A DNA stretch of 64,000 nt, taken from contig JAWPHD010005580.1 in the NCBI GenBank assembly GCA_037043455.1, positions 1-64,000 on the forward strand. Direction: 5' to 3'. Below, piece by piece: positions 36,931 through 47,149 of this stretch (the first letter of the stretch is position 1; each line of letters begins with the position of its first letter). Under the pieces are notes generated by a model that worked only from the letters and a program-made list of their open reading frames with translations, was not told the DNA's origin and did not search any database. Source of the stretch: Cyrtodaria siliqua (Eukaryota > Mollusca > Bivalvia > Adapedonta > Hiatellidae). The position numbers were made by a program, and so were the translations under genes.

Positions 36931-37242
36931 AGAAATGTAAATTAAATTTAATCAAGTTTGTTAATGTTAGTTGAGATGTCCAGCTGATCAAATGATCTTA
37001 CGAATTGTCCCTAATCCATTAAGATCTTCACTTCTTTGATAAATGTACTAAATGGTACTGTACTGATAAAAAGGACAACGTAACAAGAAATGTAAATTAA
37101 ATTTAATCAAGTTTGTTAATGTTAGTTGAGATGTCCAGCTGATCAAATGATCTTACGAATTGTCCCTAATCCATTAAGTTCTTCACTTCTTTGATAAATG
37201 TACTAAATGGTACTGTACTGTTAAAAAGGACAACGTAACAAG
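36931..37242. repeat. recent tandem duplication, 2 x 155 bp
   Basis: AGAAATGTAAATTAAATTTA starts at 36931 and again at 37086. The two units differ at only about two positions (AAGATC/AAGTTC; CTGATAAA/CTGTTAAA). The near identity implies recent duplication or conversion. Confidence 0.95.
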
Positions 37243-37792
37243 TGTATTTATAGAGCGAATTGTACGTATCTCACGTTTATTTTGGTGTTATGTAATTGAC
37301 TTGTACCGAGGTTACTACACTCGTTTATTTTCAGTAATTCCTTGTATGTCTGCACCCATAGCGATCGGTGCATTACTAAATACTTCGTGTCCATTTGATA
37401 AGTGATGTGCTCTGTGGTCTGTATGCCCATTTGTGTTAAAGAGGTTAAGGAAATTGCTTGACAAAGTAATCATCATAGTCCATCAAATTTGACATACATG
37501 GTAACATGGTAACCTTTCTATGATTAACTACATATGGCGGCTATTATTTCATTATTGATAGAGCGCCTGTTTCAGCCATTGTTTTTCTTTTTTTTGAGAC
37601 ACACGTTTATTACATGAAGTACCTAAAGAAAGAACCTTCATTATTTAACAGTTAGCATTTCTAATATATTTCTAAGTATTTTACATTGAAAACTCCCTAT
37701 CGAAATAAAAGATGTATTTATCCTCTGAATTACTGGATCCCTCTAGAGGCAGTGCATATAAAACAATATCAGATTTTAGGTTTAAATAATAT

Positions 37793-38445
37793 TTTGATCA
37801 ATCTCATTGAAATCATATCCCAATTCCGCTTTGATACGCTCCTCTATCGGATCTGACAACACTGCCTTAGAGGTCATGTCAGATCGACCTTTCATCTAAT
37901 CAATATTCATGAGAAGATCAACTAAATTTAACCAATAAAATCGCGCGTTTCATATGCACTTCAGATAATGTTTGAGTGAACTGAACAAACGAAAATCCGC
38001 ATAAAACACATAGATCTATATCCAAAAAAAGGATAAAGTTTTCGTGTGTTGTTGCGGTGGATTACACGGTAAATTCAAAGAAATGCACTAAATGGCATGT
38101 TTTAGCTCAAGAATACGAAGAAAATCATGGACGCGGTCAAGTGTATTGAAAACATTCGGAACAGCGTCTGAAAAATATACCGAAATTATTACGACATTAG
38201 TTTTCTAAATAGTATGTCTTAGTACGTATTGCCCACTTAGCTCAGTTGATAGCGAAGTCGAATATTACGACGTTCTATTATTATTACCCGCGAGTGAAGC
38301 AGTGTATACAGAGCGATTCTGTAGGCTGAAATCTGATTGGCTAATCGTAAGGTAAATCTGACATGACCTTCAATGCAGTGTTGCCAGATCTTTAGTAGTG
38401 TAGAGTATCGTAGTGTGATAAAGGGTTTGATTTTAATGAGATTGT
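37793..38445. mobile_element. inverted-repeat element, about 650 bp
   Basis: Arms of about 110 bp, 37793-37905 and 38335-38445, share CAATCTCATT, GATCTGACAACACTGC/GATCTGGCAACACTGC and AGGTCATGTCAGAT in inverted orientation. The interior is unrecognised apart from a tRNA-like AGCTCAGTTGATAGCG near 38237. The right arm abuts LINE-derived sequence. Probably a non-autonomous DNA element. Confidence 0.7.
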
Positions 38446-38448
38446 ATT

Positions 38449-38640
38449 TTGATATACTTAACAAGAAATGTTGATATATATATTTCGTTAACAAAACTAT
38501 ACGTCTCTGGTCGTAGGTTAGATATAGAAACGAAAGACGAATTTCATTTTCTAAAGTATTGTCCTTTATATTATGATATAAGAACACTTTATTTAAAAGA
38601 TATATTTGGAAAAGGTCAAACATACAAGCATTACTAATGA
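38449..38640 (+). pseudogene. LINE C-terminal fragment
   Basis: The frame here includes GRRLDIETKDEFHFLKYCPLY and YDIRTLYLKDIFGK-like sequence. This resembles the E/D-E-x-H-F-L-x-x-CPxY segment at the C-terminus of CR1-group LINEs, as in the minus-strand LINE at 7.1-7.5 kb (ENEYYFLLECPIY). Upstream RT is absent, so this is a 5'-truncated remnant. Confidence 0.55.
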
Positions 38641-38759
38641 CAACAAAAAATAAGAACTTATTCAAGAAATTGTCAGTTTTCATCAGCAAGAGTTTTAAAT
38701 CAAAATTATAAATAAGTATAGCACTTTTCTATTTTTGTTCAATACACCAATAAATATAA

Positions 38760-38920
38760 AAGTCAAATTTTACAAAGAAAAAGCAAAGTATACGACACCA
38801 CAAACATAAAAGGATTGACAATAGGGGTACTGCATTGGAACGGTCAGTGGCAAAAAGGCCTATGGGGGTTTAAGCTAGGTTCTAGGGTCCACCAAACCTC
38901 ACTCGAATCCTATTAAACAT
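38760..38920 (-). repeat. family A repeat, minus copy
   Basis: AATATAAAAGTCAAATTTTAC (family 3' end), CACCACAAACATAAAAGG, TTGACAATAGGGGTACTGC, TTGGAACGGTCAGTGGC, GGGGGTTTAAGCTAGG and CCACCAAACCTCACTC. Truncated shortly after the GTGCACC block. Confidence 0.85.
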
Positions 38921-39059
38921 ACACTAATGCTATTTGTATGCTATAGGACCAACTTATTTCGCTGATAACAACAGTTCTCGACAAGGACAATCGCAACATG
39001 ACTTCTATGTAAATGTGATTTATAAGCTTTCATACATTTATAACTATACTTGTTAAAAC

Positions 39060-39640
39060 GTTTTTATCAAAGGAGAAATGTGTGATCTAATCATTTTTCA
39101 ACGCACTTCATATTTAGAAGTTGACTAAATTTTCAGTTCGCAGCTATGCTTTTCTATTTGATTGTGCATTGACCGGATAGACTGTGGACCCTATGATGAC
39201 GTCTACCTAAATTTTGAAAGGAGATTTGTCTCCAATATTGTTTTAGTATCCATATATAGTTATAGTCATCTTTGTGTTATACTTATATTGCCTATTAATG
39301 CTGCTCAATTTGTTACAAGATACAGGCGGGCAGGGATTGTTTTTTTGACACTGTCTCATTTTTTTTGGATGACAATAGGGTAAGAAAGAGGTTTGGTGCA
39401 CCCTAGAACCTTGTTCCCCCCACCACCCACTCCACCGCACTCTCAACACCCCTACTGGCCTTTTATGCCACTGATCGTTCCAAGGCGGTAGCCCTATTTT
39501 CAACCCTTTAAGTTTGTGATGTCACATACCTTGGCTCTTATGTATCCTTGTAAGTGTTGTTTGTTTCAATACTTGTTTTTGGTTGACTGTGGTCCTTGAA
39601 TACTACATTCTCTGTTCGAATTTTATATCTAATCTAATGA
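39060..39640 (+). repeat. family A repeat, plus copy
   Basis: Long copy with GGATAGACTGTGGACCC, ATGATGACGTCTACCTAAA, TATTGCCTATTAATGCTGC, CAGGCGGGCAGGGATTG, GGATGACAATAGGGTAAG, TTTGGTGCACCCTAGAACC, GCCACTGATCGTTCCAAGG and the 3' end CTCTGTTCGAATTTTATATC. It faces the 38.76-kb copy in inverted orientation, so the two could pair. The C-rich patch 39412-39455 is a local peculiarity of this copy. Confidence 0.85.
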
Positions 39641-39699
39641 TATTTCGTACTTGTATTCCAAAATAATGGATTTAATAGTATCAGAAAAGAAATCGTTAT

Positions 39700-39860
39700 T
39701 ATTATTATTTAAAATAAGGGTTATGTCTCGTTTTATAAAATATTATTGTTTAAAATAAGGATTATGTCCCGTTTTATAACATATTATTGTTTAAAATAAG
39801 GATTATGTCTCGTTTTGTAACATATTAGTGTTTAAAATAGGGATTATGTCTATTTTATAA
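39700..39860. repeat. 40-41-bp tandem repeat, about 3.5 copies
   Basis: ATATTATTGTTTAAAATAAG followed by GATTATGTCTCGTTTTATAAC, with starts near 39741, 39781 and 39822. Confidence 0.9.
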
Positions 39861-41985
39861 CTTTGATAATAATTTTCTTTTTTGCTAACATCAGCTTTAA
39901 TAGTGACATGGATATAAGTAGCTGCCATATAATTAGTAATACATAAAGGTAAACTCTTTCTGCATAGGTGAAACCTACTTGTCACTGGAAGCAAATCACG
40001 CTCGTGTCATATCCTGGACCCGCACCATACAGGCATCCCTAACGTTTGGCATTAAACGTGATTGTGTCTGCGTTCCTGGCATACAGCGTTTGTCATAATT
40101 AATTTAGTGGTGAATTTAAGTTATAACGCGCAAGTAAGCTTAAAGCTACTGACGCTATACTTAAATCGCATGCCGCCTTATAGTTGTGTTTTTATTTGTA
40201 ATTTCATGTTCGCAAGCTCATGGCAAAATAGGTTATTTAAGCGATCAGATTTAACGCAGGACTGCATTTACTTTATAGACATCGACATCATACCTGTACA
40301 CTGGTAGTATTATAATTTACCGGAAAACAGAAAAAAATATTTTACTCTCGGGACTCTTGTACTATTTGAGACAAATGATATATTAAGTACCGTTTATTAT
40401 AATGCAAACATTTTTAGCATATTTTAACGCACCTCAAGATTATCAGAATACAGTTCATCATATCGCACATGTAATTTAGCCTTCCGTGATATAATAGTAT
40501 ATGTTATTAAACTGTAACTGGGATTCCGCCTCAAAGCAACTTGATCTCGATATTTAGGTTTGCAGTTGATACGTTTGTGCGCACGTGTGCTCTAGTTATT
40601 ACGTAATACATATTTAGTGTTAAACATGATATAACTTACCAACATATATCCATGGTTTACCTATTATGTATTTAAATTATTATTTACATATGAATGGTAT
40701 ACCTAAATGTATTAAAGTACAATTAAAAGCGCAAAATTCTTGCTTCAAATTCCCTATCGGCAACGATTTTATTATGACATTTAATAGGAATGTATATTTT
40801 TGATAATTATCGATGCTACCTGTATCAAGGCAAGATAAAAATTGAGATATTTAACGCATCTATTTCTGGCTTATAAACTAACATTTTTTTATGTTCGCCG
40901 AATTGAAACTACTTCGTCAGTGACTCATTCATATTCATAAGTTAAAACTGGTTTAAGTATAGAGTATGTAGCTTTAAATACATGCTAAGCGGGATCATAA
41001 CTCAGTTTTAAGGAAGTTATTTCACAATTAAGTTAGTCTGACAGGTGGATGAGCACGTTATGAAAGGATGTCATTATTATATTACTCACTGTCTATGTAA
41101 ACTTAATCTTCGGATAGACCCCGAAATGCAAGGTAAGAGTTCGAATATAATACGCAACGCTGTGGGTAAATTCCGCACTACAGAATACCGCCGCAGCAGA
41201 AGTCTTAGTCAGCAAATATAAACTTTGTGAAATAAATGGCCCTATTAATTCAATACAGCAAGTATGCCATCTATTTTTTTTTTTATTTAATTCCAAACGT
41301 TACTTGTATAAACTCGTTATGCGATGATTGGTATAGTTAAACAAGTTACCTGCAATGTTCAATAGTTTAATTTATCGTGGTTTGGTTTTAAACACTATAA
41401 CGAAAGTTAGATGCCAAAGACATTGCGTCTCCTACTTAACCCACTCCTAATACTATCATCGGTAATTTAATGAGAAGGGAAGTTGACGTCATCATTCTCT
41501 CATGACTAGAGTGGCGTGTTTTAGTATAGTTATCGTTTGTGTAAAACGCTTGGTAGTGTTGTGTTGTGTGATGTGTTTGTTATTGGCTTTGGTAGCCTGG
41601 GGTATTATTTTGCCAGGTTATAATGCCACTAAGACAAAAGTTCTTTATTCTTTCTGCTGCGCACGAGTCCAGTTCAGTATTGTACTCGACACTATAATGA
41701 CATTTTTCACACCTGTCTAATACGATTTTTTATTGATATTGTGGGGACTCTAGTACAGTATAAAAAATAAACATTTTTGTACATGAGCATCAACATTTCA
41801 TATCTATCAGAAAATGCAATATGATAGTGGCATATAGCGGATCATAGCATGATATAAAAGACAGAATATGTCGGTTAGAAGTATACAGGTGTAATGAAAG
41901 GTATATATAACACTCGAATAGGAATGCAGTCCATCAAAATCAGGCATTAACGTACAAACACAAATTACAAATTACTGGGAGAAAC
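39861..41985. other. end of intron 1, unassigned
   Basis: No repeat family recognised. Frames such as 40062-40307 and 41502-41720 have no known motif. CpG words and the phrase TGACGTCATC near 41485 were noted but not interpreted. Confidence 0.4.
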
Positions 41986-42085
41986 ACTTATTTAGAAAAA
42001 CAGGACGTGGCACCACAAACAAAACAGTTGACAATACCCCGGGGTACCGCCTTGGAACAGTCAGTGGCAAAAAGGCCGAGCGCGT
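41986..42085 (-). repeat. family A repeat fragment
   Basis: ACGTGGCACCACAAAC, GTTGACAATACCCCGGGGTACC, GCCTTGGAACAGTCAGTGGC and AAAAAGGCC. It continues into the G-rich repeat. Confidence 0.75.
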
Positions 42086-42225
42086 GTGTGTCGGGGTGGT
42101 GGGGGAGCGGTGGTAGCGGTGTGGAGGGATGACTATATTAGTGGCAAAAATACCGCGTATATGTGTGTGTCGGGGTGGTGGGGGTGGGGAGGGGGTGGGG
42201 CGGGAGGGGTGGAGGGGTGTTTCTA
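42086..42225 (+). repeat. G-rich duplicated segment, quadruplex potential
   Basis: GTGTGTGTCGGGGTGGTGGG occurs at about 42085 and again at 42166. The second copy runs into eight or so successive runs of three or more G (42173-42222). The strand asymmetry is extreme for this AT-rich intron. It begins immediately after a family A fragment. Confidence 0.85.
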
Positions 42226-42399
42226 TTTATACTGAAGTTCTATTTTCAAGTTAGTAATGTTTTGTTGTTAAACTCAAGAAATGACATTATCAATCATAAC
42301 ATTATAATAAGAGTATTGCCGAAAGTGTGTTATTATGGATCTTGGTTTCTCGTTTTATCTAATTGTTTTTTTTTTTTTGTTTTTTTTTAAATCTTGGTT

Positions 42400-42765
42400 T
42401 CCTTCTGTGTTTGTTAGAACAGTGTACTGGATTCGCATAGACATGCTTCCACCACCGGTTTATTGGGATGACAGTACGGTAAGAGTGAGGTTTGTGCACC
42501 CTAGGACCGGGTCTAAATTCTCCATCGGCCTTTTCGCAAATGACTGTTCCCAGGCGGTATCCCCTATTGTCAGCAAGTTTATGTTTGTAATAACACATAC
42601 ATTGTGTTTGTAATAACACATACATTGTGTTTGTAATAACACATACATTGTGTTTGTAATAACACATGCCTCTTATTAACCGCGTAATTGTTGTTTGTTC
42701 CAACGCGTGATTTTGGTTGACTGCGTTTTGTGTAAGCTACATATTATACCTACTTTTAGCATTTC
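42400..42765 (+). repeat. family A repeat with 22-23-bp internal expansion
   Basis: TTTATTGGGATGACAGTACGG, GTGCACCCTAGGACCG, GACTGTTCCCAGGCGG, then four copies of GTTTGTAATAACACATACAT (42584-42668) in place of the single TTTGTGATGTCACATAC of other copies, then GTGATTTTGGTTGACTGC. It ends about 100 bp before exon 2. Confidence 0.85.
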
Positions 42766-42863
42766 ATGTAATATTTGACATTGTCCACGGCATCTTCTCT
42801 TATTATGTCATGTTTTATATGTATGTATATGAGAAATAATTAATTACTTGTTTTTATTAACAG

Positions 42864-42920
42864 CCCTTACAGTCCACTTTGTTCAGAGTCAAACCCCTGG
42901 TGAGCCATTTGAAAATGAAG
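42864..42920 (+). CDS. exon 2: end of signal peptide and mature N-terminus
   Basis: Acceptor TTTTTATTAACAG, donor GAAG before GTAACG; 57 nt, phase 1 in and out. Encodes residues 16-34, ALTVHFVQSQTPGEPFENE, completing the hydrophobic signal segment and starting the mature chain. The frame is fixed by exon 1 and remains open into exon 3. Confidence 0.75.
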
Positions 42921-43731
42921 GTAACGGGGTATTCATGTTCAACATAATGAAGGAAAGCTTTCCAATTTCGCTTGACCAGTATATTCACAGACATTGAATT
43001 TTAATTCATACATTAGGTGTTTCGTATCTAATTAGAATACGGTATGATTGGAAAAGGTACGAAACTACTTATTACTTTTACTGTTCAAACACGCTAGAAA
43101 CAAGTATTGCAGCGTTTACATAAGATTAAGATTAGGTGACCTTTATTAAAATACCGATATTATAAAGGCATGGCATGGTACATATAGTTTTGACTACAGT
43201 GGGTTTCTTGATAAATCTTAACCGACTTGCAACCTTTTGAGTCTGAACTTAATGCATCATGCCTTTGACTGAAAAATATTATGATATGTCTTTCAAATAT
43301 ATTGGTCAATGTTGGTATTTTACAACATAAATAAAAATAAATGAAACGTTTAATTATCTGATGACATTCTAAATTGATTTGCATTATTTATTTTATCCAA
43401 GCCTGGCTTAATTGCGTTAATGACATTGTTTTGATTTAATTGCGTTAATGACATTGTTTTGATAGTATTTTGTTTACTTGATAAAGCTTTCCTTCGTCTG
43501 ACATCAGTGTTCTCAATGACGTATATCCTGACAAAAATTAAATATACAAGAGCTGATTATTATTTATACATGCACGTAGCATGGTCTCTGACATTTCCTT
43601 TGTTTTTGTACAGGTGTAAATCATTTAAAAGAACATAACACCTGTCAGAATAACTGGTGTACAATAACTACCATATATTGGAAGTTAGAGTATGGCAGAC
43701 AGATGAAATGAACATGCTACACAACAAATAT

Positions 43732-43809
43732 AGTATGGTCTCATATCGTTGATTAATTTAAACTCACCGGTGTGTTTGTTTAAATCAACCAACTCGGTAA
43801 GTCCATACT
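43732..43809. mobile_element. short palindrome (MITE-like)
   Basis: AGTATGG...GTTGATTAATTTAAAC pairs with GTTTAAATCAAC...CCATACT. Related in its TTTAAATCAAC core to the palindrome at 61050-61125 in intron 6, so both are copies of one small hairpin family within the same gene. Confidence 0.7.
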
Positions 43810-44876
43810 GTATTTATTATACAGAGTGCCGTATTTTATAAATTAAAAAACATATCGTTGTGAAGATTTTTTCAGGAAAATATACAAATATTACTAACGA
43901 TTATGCCAATCTTAAGGTAATATTCGTATGTATCGTTAGAGATCTTATATCTGAAAACGCTGTTTGCTTGAACATGAATCAGATACTGTAAACGGAAATA
44001 GTTGGTGTTTGGTAAAATGGTGAGGTTGGCTTAGCTGGTATAAGTACTTCACATAGTGACACTGGTCATTGTACCACTCAAGGTTTGTGTTTTGTGCGGT
44101 TGCACTTACTTTACATCTTAACAGAGATATTTAAGATAACTTTGAGGACTTCACTAATTATTATATGCAAGCTTATTAAAACGTCTTTTTACAACTGGCT
44201 TTGTTTTGGATACTTGTATTTCAGTACATTTCAGTGGTCCAATGTACAATGTATGTCTAAATTGTTGATATCAGCTGACTCGCGTTTAAGAAGGCAGATC
44301 ATTATATGACAATAAAGATGTACATGCAAAAGCCTATTAAAATTATTGATAAATAAACGAATATACGTATTTTTACTTAAATTACGACATACGATGGTTT
44401 TTCTTCTTTTTTTTATATTTTATTTTTTCATTAAGTTTGTCGTCTTCTTGAACTTCATATCTACATCCCCGTAATAGAGACATGGCAACAGTCAGATTGC
44501 AGGCTCTCGCAATGTGTAGGAAACCAATGTACCATAGATCCATTCTTGTGGAAACAATTCATTTCAACCCATGGTCTAAGTGTCTGTACAATGTTGTTGT
44601 TATTGGTTTGATGTTCGCTATATGTGGTCAAGGGATTAGTTTTTACGGGTACTTTGTTTATAAATAGTAATATAGCATAGTAAACGTAGTACAAAATCGT
44701 GTTGCTGTTGTGTAAACTAAACAAAACGCTGATTGTTCTATACAAGCTTGCATTTGAATCATAACTATGTACATATGCAGAACCCACACCGCACAGCACA
44801 GCATAGCATATTCACATTCACGTCGGCTGATATCCGGTACCCGACATTATTTTACTGGAACGCACAATTCTGTAAT

Positions 44877-45062
44877 CCCAGCACTAGTCCGTTGGCACCC
44901 AGATTATAATACCCGGTTCCCAGTATTAGTTTACAGGTACCCAGTACCCAGAATCTGATACAGATACCTAGCAATAGTATGATGTTACCCAGAATTCTCG
45001 GTACCCAGCATTAGTCTATTGGTACCAAAATATAATACCCGGTTCCCAGTATTAGTCTACTG
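44877..45062. repeat. 127-bp direct repeat, two copies
   Basis: CCCAGCACTAGTCCGTTGGCAC at 44878 and CCCAGCATTAGTCTATTGGTAC at 45005 are both followed by TATAATACCCGGTTCCCAGT. The spacer also has degenerate GGTACCCAG words. Confidence 0.85.
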
Positions 45063-45542
45063 TTAAACACATCCGTTTTGAATAAGTATGCGACTAGTTC
45101 GGAAGATTATGTATTTCAAATAACCTTCAGTAAATTGATTGCCTTTAGTAGTTATTTTATCTACTGTGACTAATATAACACGAACATGGATTCTATAATA
45201 ACATCGGGATTGTACTGACAGCAGACGTGTGGATGTAACTTCCGTGCGCCACGTAAGAACCGCCATTTTCATTTTGTTAATAGATATCTAAAGGTGTAAA
45301 TATGCCGGAAAATATTAGAAGTGACTTATTTAGGGCACACGAGATATGTTTTAGCTGGGAGTACTTATACTTACTCCCTGGTTTTAGTAAAAACGATACG
45401 GCAAGCGTGTAATATCATGACAATTCTCCATATTTATAGATGTTTAAACACAAAATGACTTTAGATTATTGTATAATTATTGTAAAAGAATACTGTTCCA
45501 ATAATATTGATGGTTTGATAAACTTGTTAATATATAAGGTTC

Positions 45543-45658
45543 AGATTTATATGTTATGGGATATATGCACGAGTTCTTTCGCGTATTAATATTGCGCAAA
45601 TTTAGGAACTCAATATTGATGCGCGAAAGAACGAGTGCATATATCCCAATATAAATCT
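45543..45658. mobile_element. palindrome (MITE-like)
   Basis: Arms AGATTTATAT...GGGATATATGCAC and GTGCATATATCCC...ATATAAATCT, with inner GTTCTTTCGCG/CGCGAAAGAAC. Both arms carry ACGAGT on the + strand (45569-45574 and 45631-45636), giving a two-base mismatch as in the 10.4-kb palindrome. Confidence 0.85.
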
Positions 45659-46462
45659 AATAACCCGTTTTATTGCAATTTTAAATTAGAACAATAATAT
45701 ATAGGTTGTAACATTTAATTCTCACCAAAAGAAAATAATATTATTGTCATTACATCGTGGGAATTTTCACAATGAAATCAACATTGTTTACATCACGTGA
45801 CTAACTTTCTTTCGCATGAACAGAAAATTTCACCAATCACGGACGAGTATGCATTACACGCCAAATATGACTTTACTACTCGTCAGTATGGCCGAATATT
45901 GAAAAGAAAGATATAAGCAAACGGAGATTGTAAATGCGTATGCAATAAATTTAAATATTAGGCTATAATAAATGCCGAAATCCTTTTTGCAGAAAAGTGA
46001 TCTCAGAATTCCTGTTTGGCTTAACATTCAGCGCGGAATGTGAACATTTGGATATAAACACTTTAACAGTCATACTAATGTGGCAAAACATTATATTGTG
46101 TAAATAGAGCTTCAAATGGGACATAACAAAGGCAATGTTCACTTTACGAAATAAACACAATTAATTCAAAAACGCATGATTCACTATCCCATATTCACAG
46201 CCAAAAATCAAAATAATTTTAACAACATATTTGTTATACAACCTTTGAAATATGTTAATGCAAAGTTGAACAAATCAAATTGAAATCATATATTTTTCAA
46301 ACAATTTTAATAGTGGGTTCTGAAATCCCAATGATTTGTAAAGCAATGACATGAATAATAAAAATAACGCTTTTAATTTCTTATTTTCTAAATCGGCCAA
46401 TCCCATCAACCGTATCTCATAGGCGTTGTTATCTATAGCTCTGTATACTTGCGATATGTAAG

Positions 46463-46675
46463 GTCCTTCACCTGCTCCTGGCGCTGCTGTACAGACTGTT
46501 ACTGTTGCTTACGATGCAACTACCGAGTTTCAGTCAACTACCGGTGTTCAGGTCACGGTGGATCCAGAATTCGAATGGAATGAAGAAATGACGTCGGCCG
46601 CGACAACAAAAAAACCCAAACGAAAGCCGAGAAGGAGGAGGCCAAAGAATCTGAAGCCAAAACCAACCACCCAAG
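46463..46675 (+). CDS. exon 3: Thr-rich segment and basic Lys/Arg/Pro block
   Basis: 213 nt, phase 1 both sides, ending CAAG at GTAATT. Encodes residues 35-105. It starts GPSPAPGAAVQTVTVAYDAT, includes an acidic stretch around VDPEFEWNEEM, and ends in a very basic block, KKPKRKPRRRRPKNLKPKP. The acceptor TATGTAAG is weak, but an in-frame TAA immediately upstream forces the exon to begin here or later. The other nearby acceptor (TACAG before 46495) would put the exon out of frame after exon 2. Basic clusters like this can be proprotein-cleavage or polyanion-binding sites; that is inference. Confidence 0.7.
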
Positions 46676-47149
46676 GTAATTATGATGCATGCCTGGCAAA
46701 CCTAGTAAGTGGCATCATTTAAGTGAATGTATTGTACTCAATATAACTATTTATTTTAAATTATTTAAACTTACGTTTCTTATAGAAGACCTAATCGCGT
46801 TTTTGTTCGGAATGCTTGTTTCAGCCAAAGAAAATCAGCAGCATTAACTTCAGCATTTTATTTAATACGTTCTTGCATTATACATCATTGGGACTGGATT
46901 ATTTAGTGGTAATTAAAAATACCTTAGTTTTGAAAATCTGTTGTGAAATTAATATTTTACTGTCAAAATTACACGGACAGCAGAACATTAAGAAAAATCA
47001 AATAACTTCAGGTGGCCTTCATATTTTGCTACATGTAAACTGTTCAGAATGTCGTAATTTACGTTTATTTAACACACTAAAAGCATTTGTGGATAAACAT
47101 TCTAAAAACGAGAGATTATTTCCTAATTTTTGATGAAGCAGAAATTGGC
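46676..47149. other. start of intron 3, unassigned
   Basis: Contains an open frame at 46816-47133 including CSECRNLRLFNTLKAFVDKH. It may be mobile-element coding debris, but I cannot name the family. Confidence 0.35.

Larger units (their letters stand above)
42921..46462. other. intron 2
   Basis: About 3.5 kb. It holds two palindromic elements (43732-43809, 45543-45658) and a degenerate GGTACCCAG repeat (44877-45062). CAGGTGTAAATCATTTAAAAG at 43611 follows an acceptor-like tract but reaches a stop without a phase-compatible donor, so it was not accepted as an exon. Confidence 0.6.

Noticed and set aside
38230..38300. tRNA gene suggested by TTAGCTCAGTTGATAGCG
   Set aside because: No B box or acceptor pairing follows; at most a decayed SINE head.
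43611..43720. Possible exon after TTTTTGTACAG
   Set aside because: In phase 1 it reads to a TGA at about 43707 without a donor of matching phase; the CAGGTGT...ACACCTG pair suggests a small palindrome instead.
44461..44799. Minus-strand 112-codon frame
   Set aside because: No motif, low-complexity Tyr/Asn composition, and an overlapping open frame on the other strand; typical chance frame in AT-rich DNA.
46495..46675. Alternative exon 3 start after GCTGTACAG
   Set aside because: A better-looking acceptor, but with the phase-1 exon 2 it shifts the frame and meets a TGA within 90 nt.
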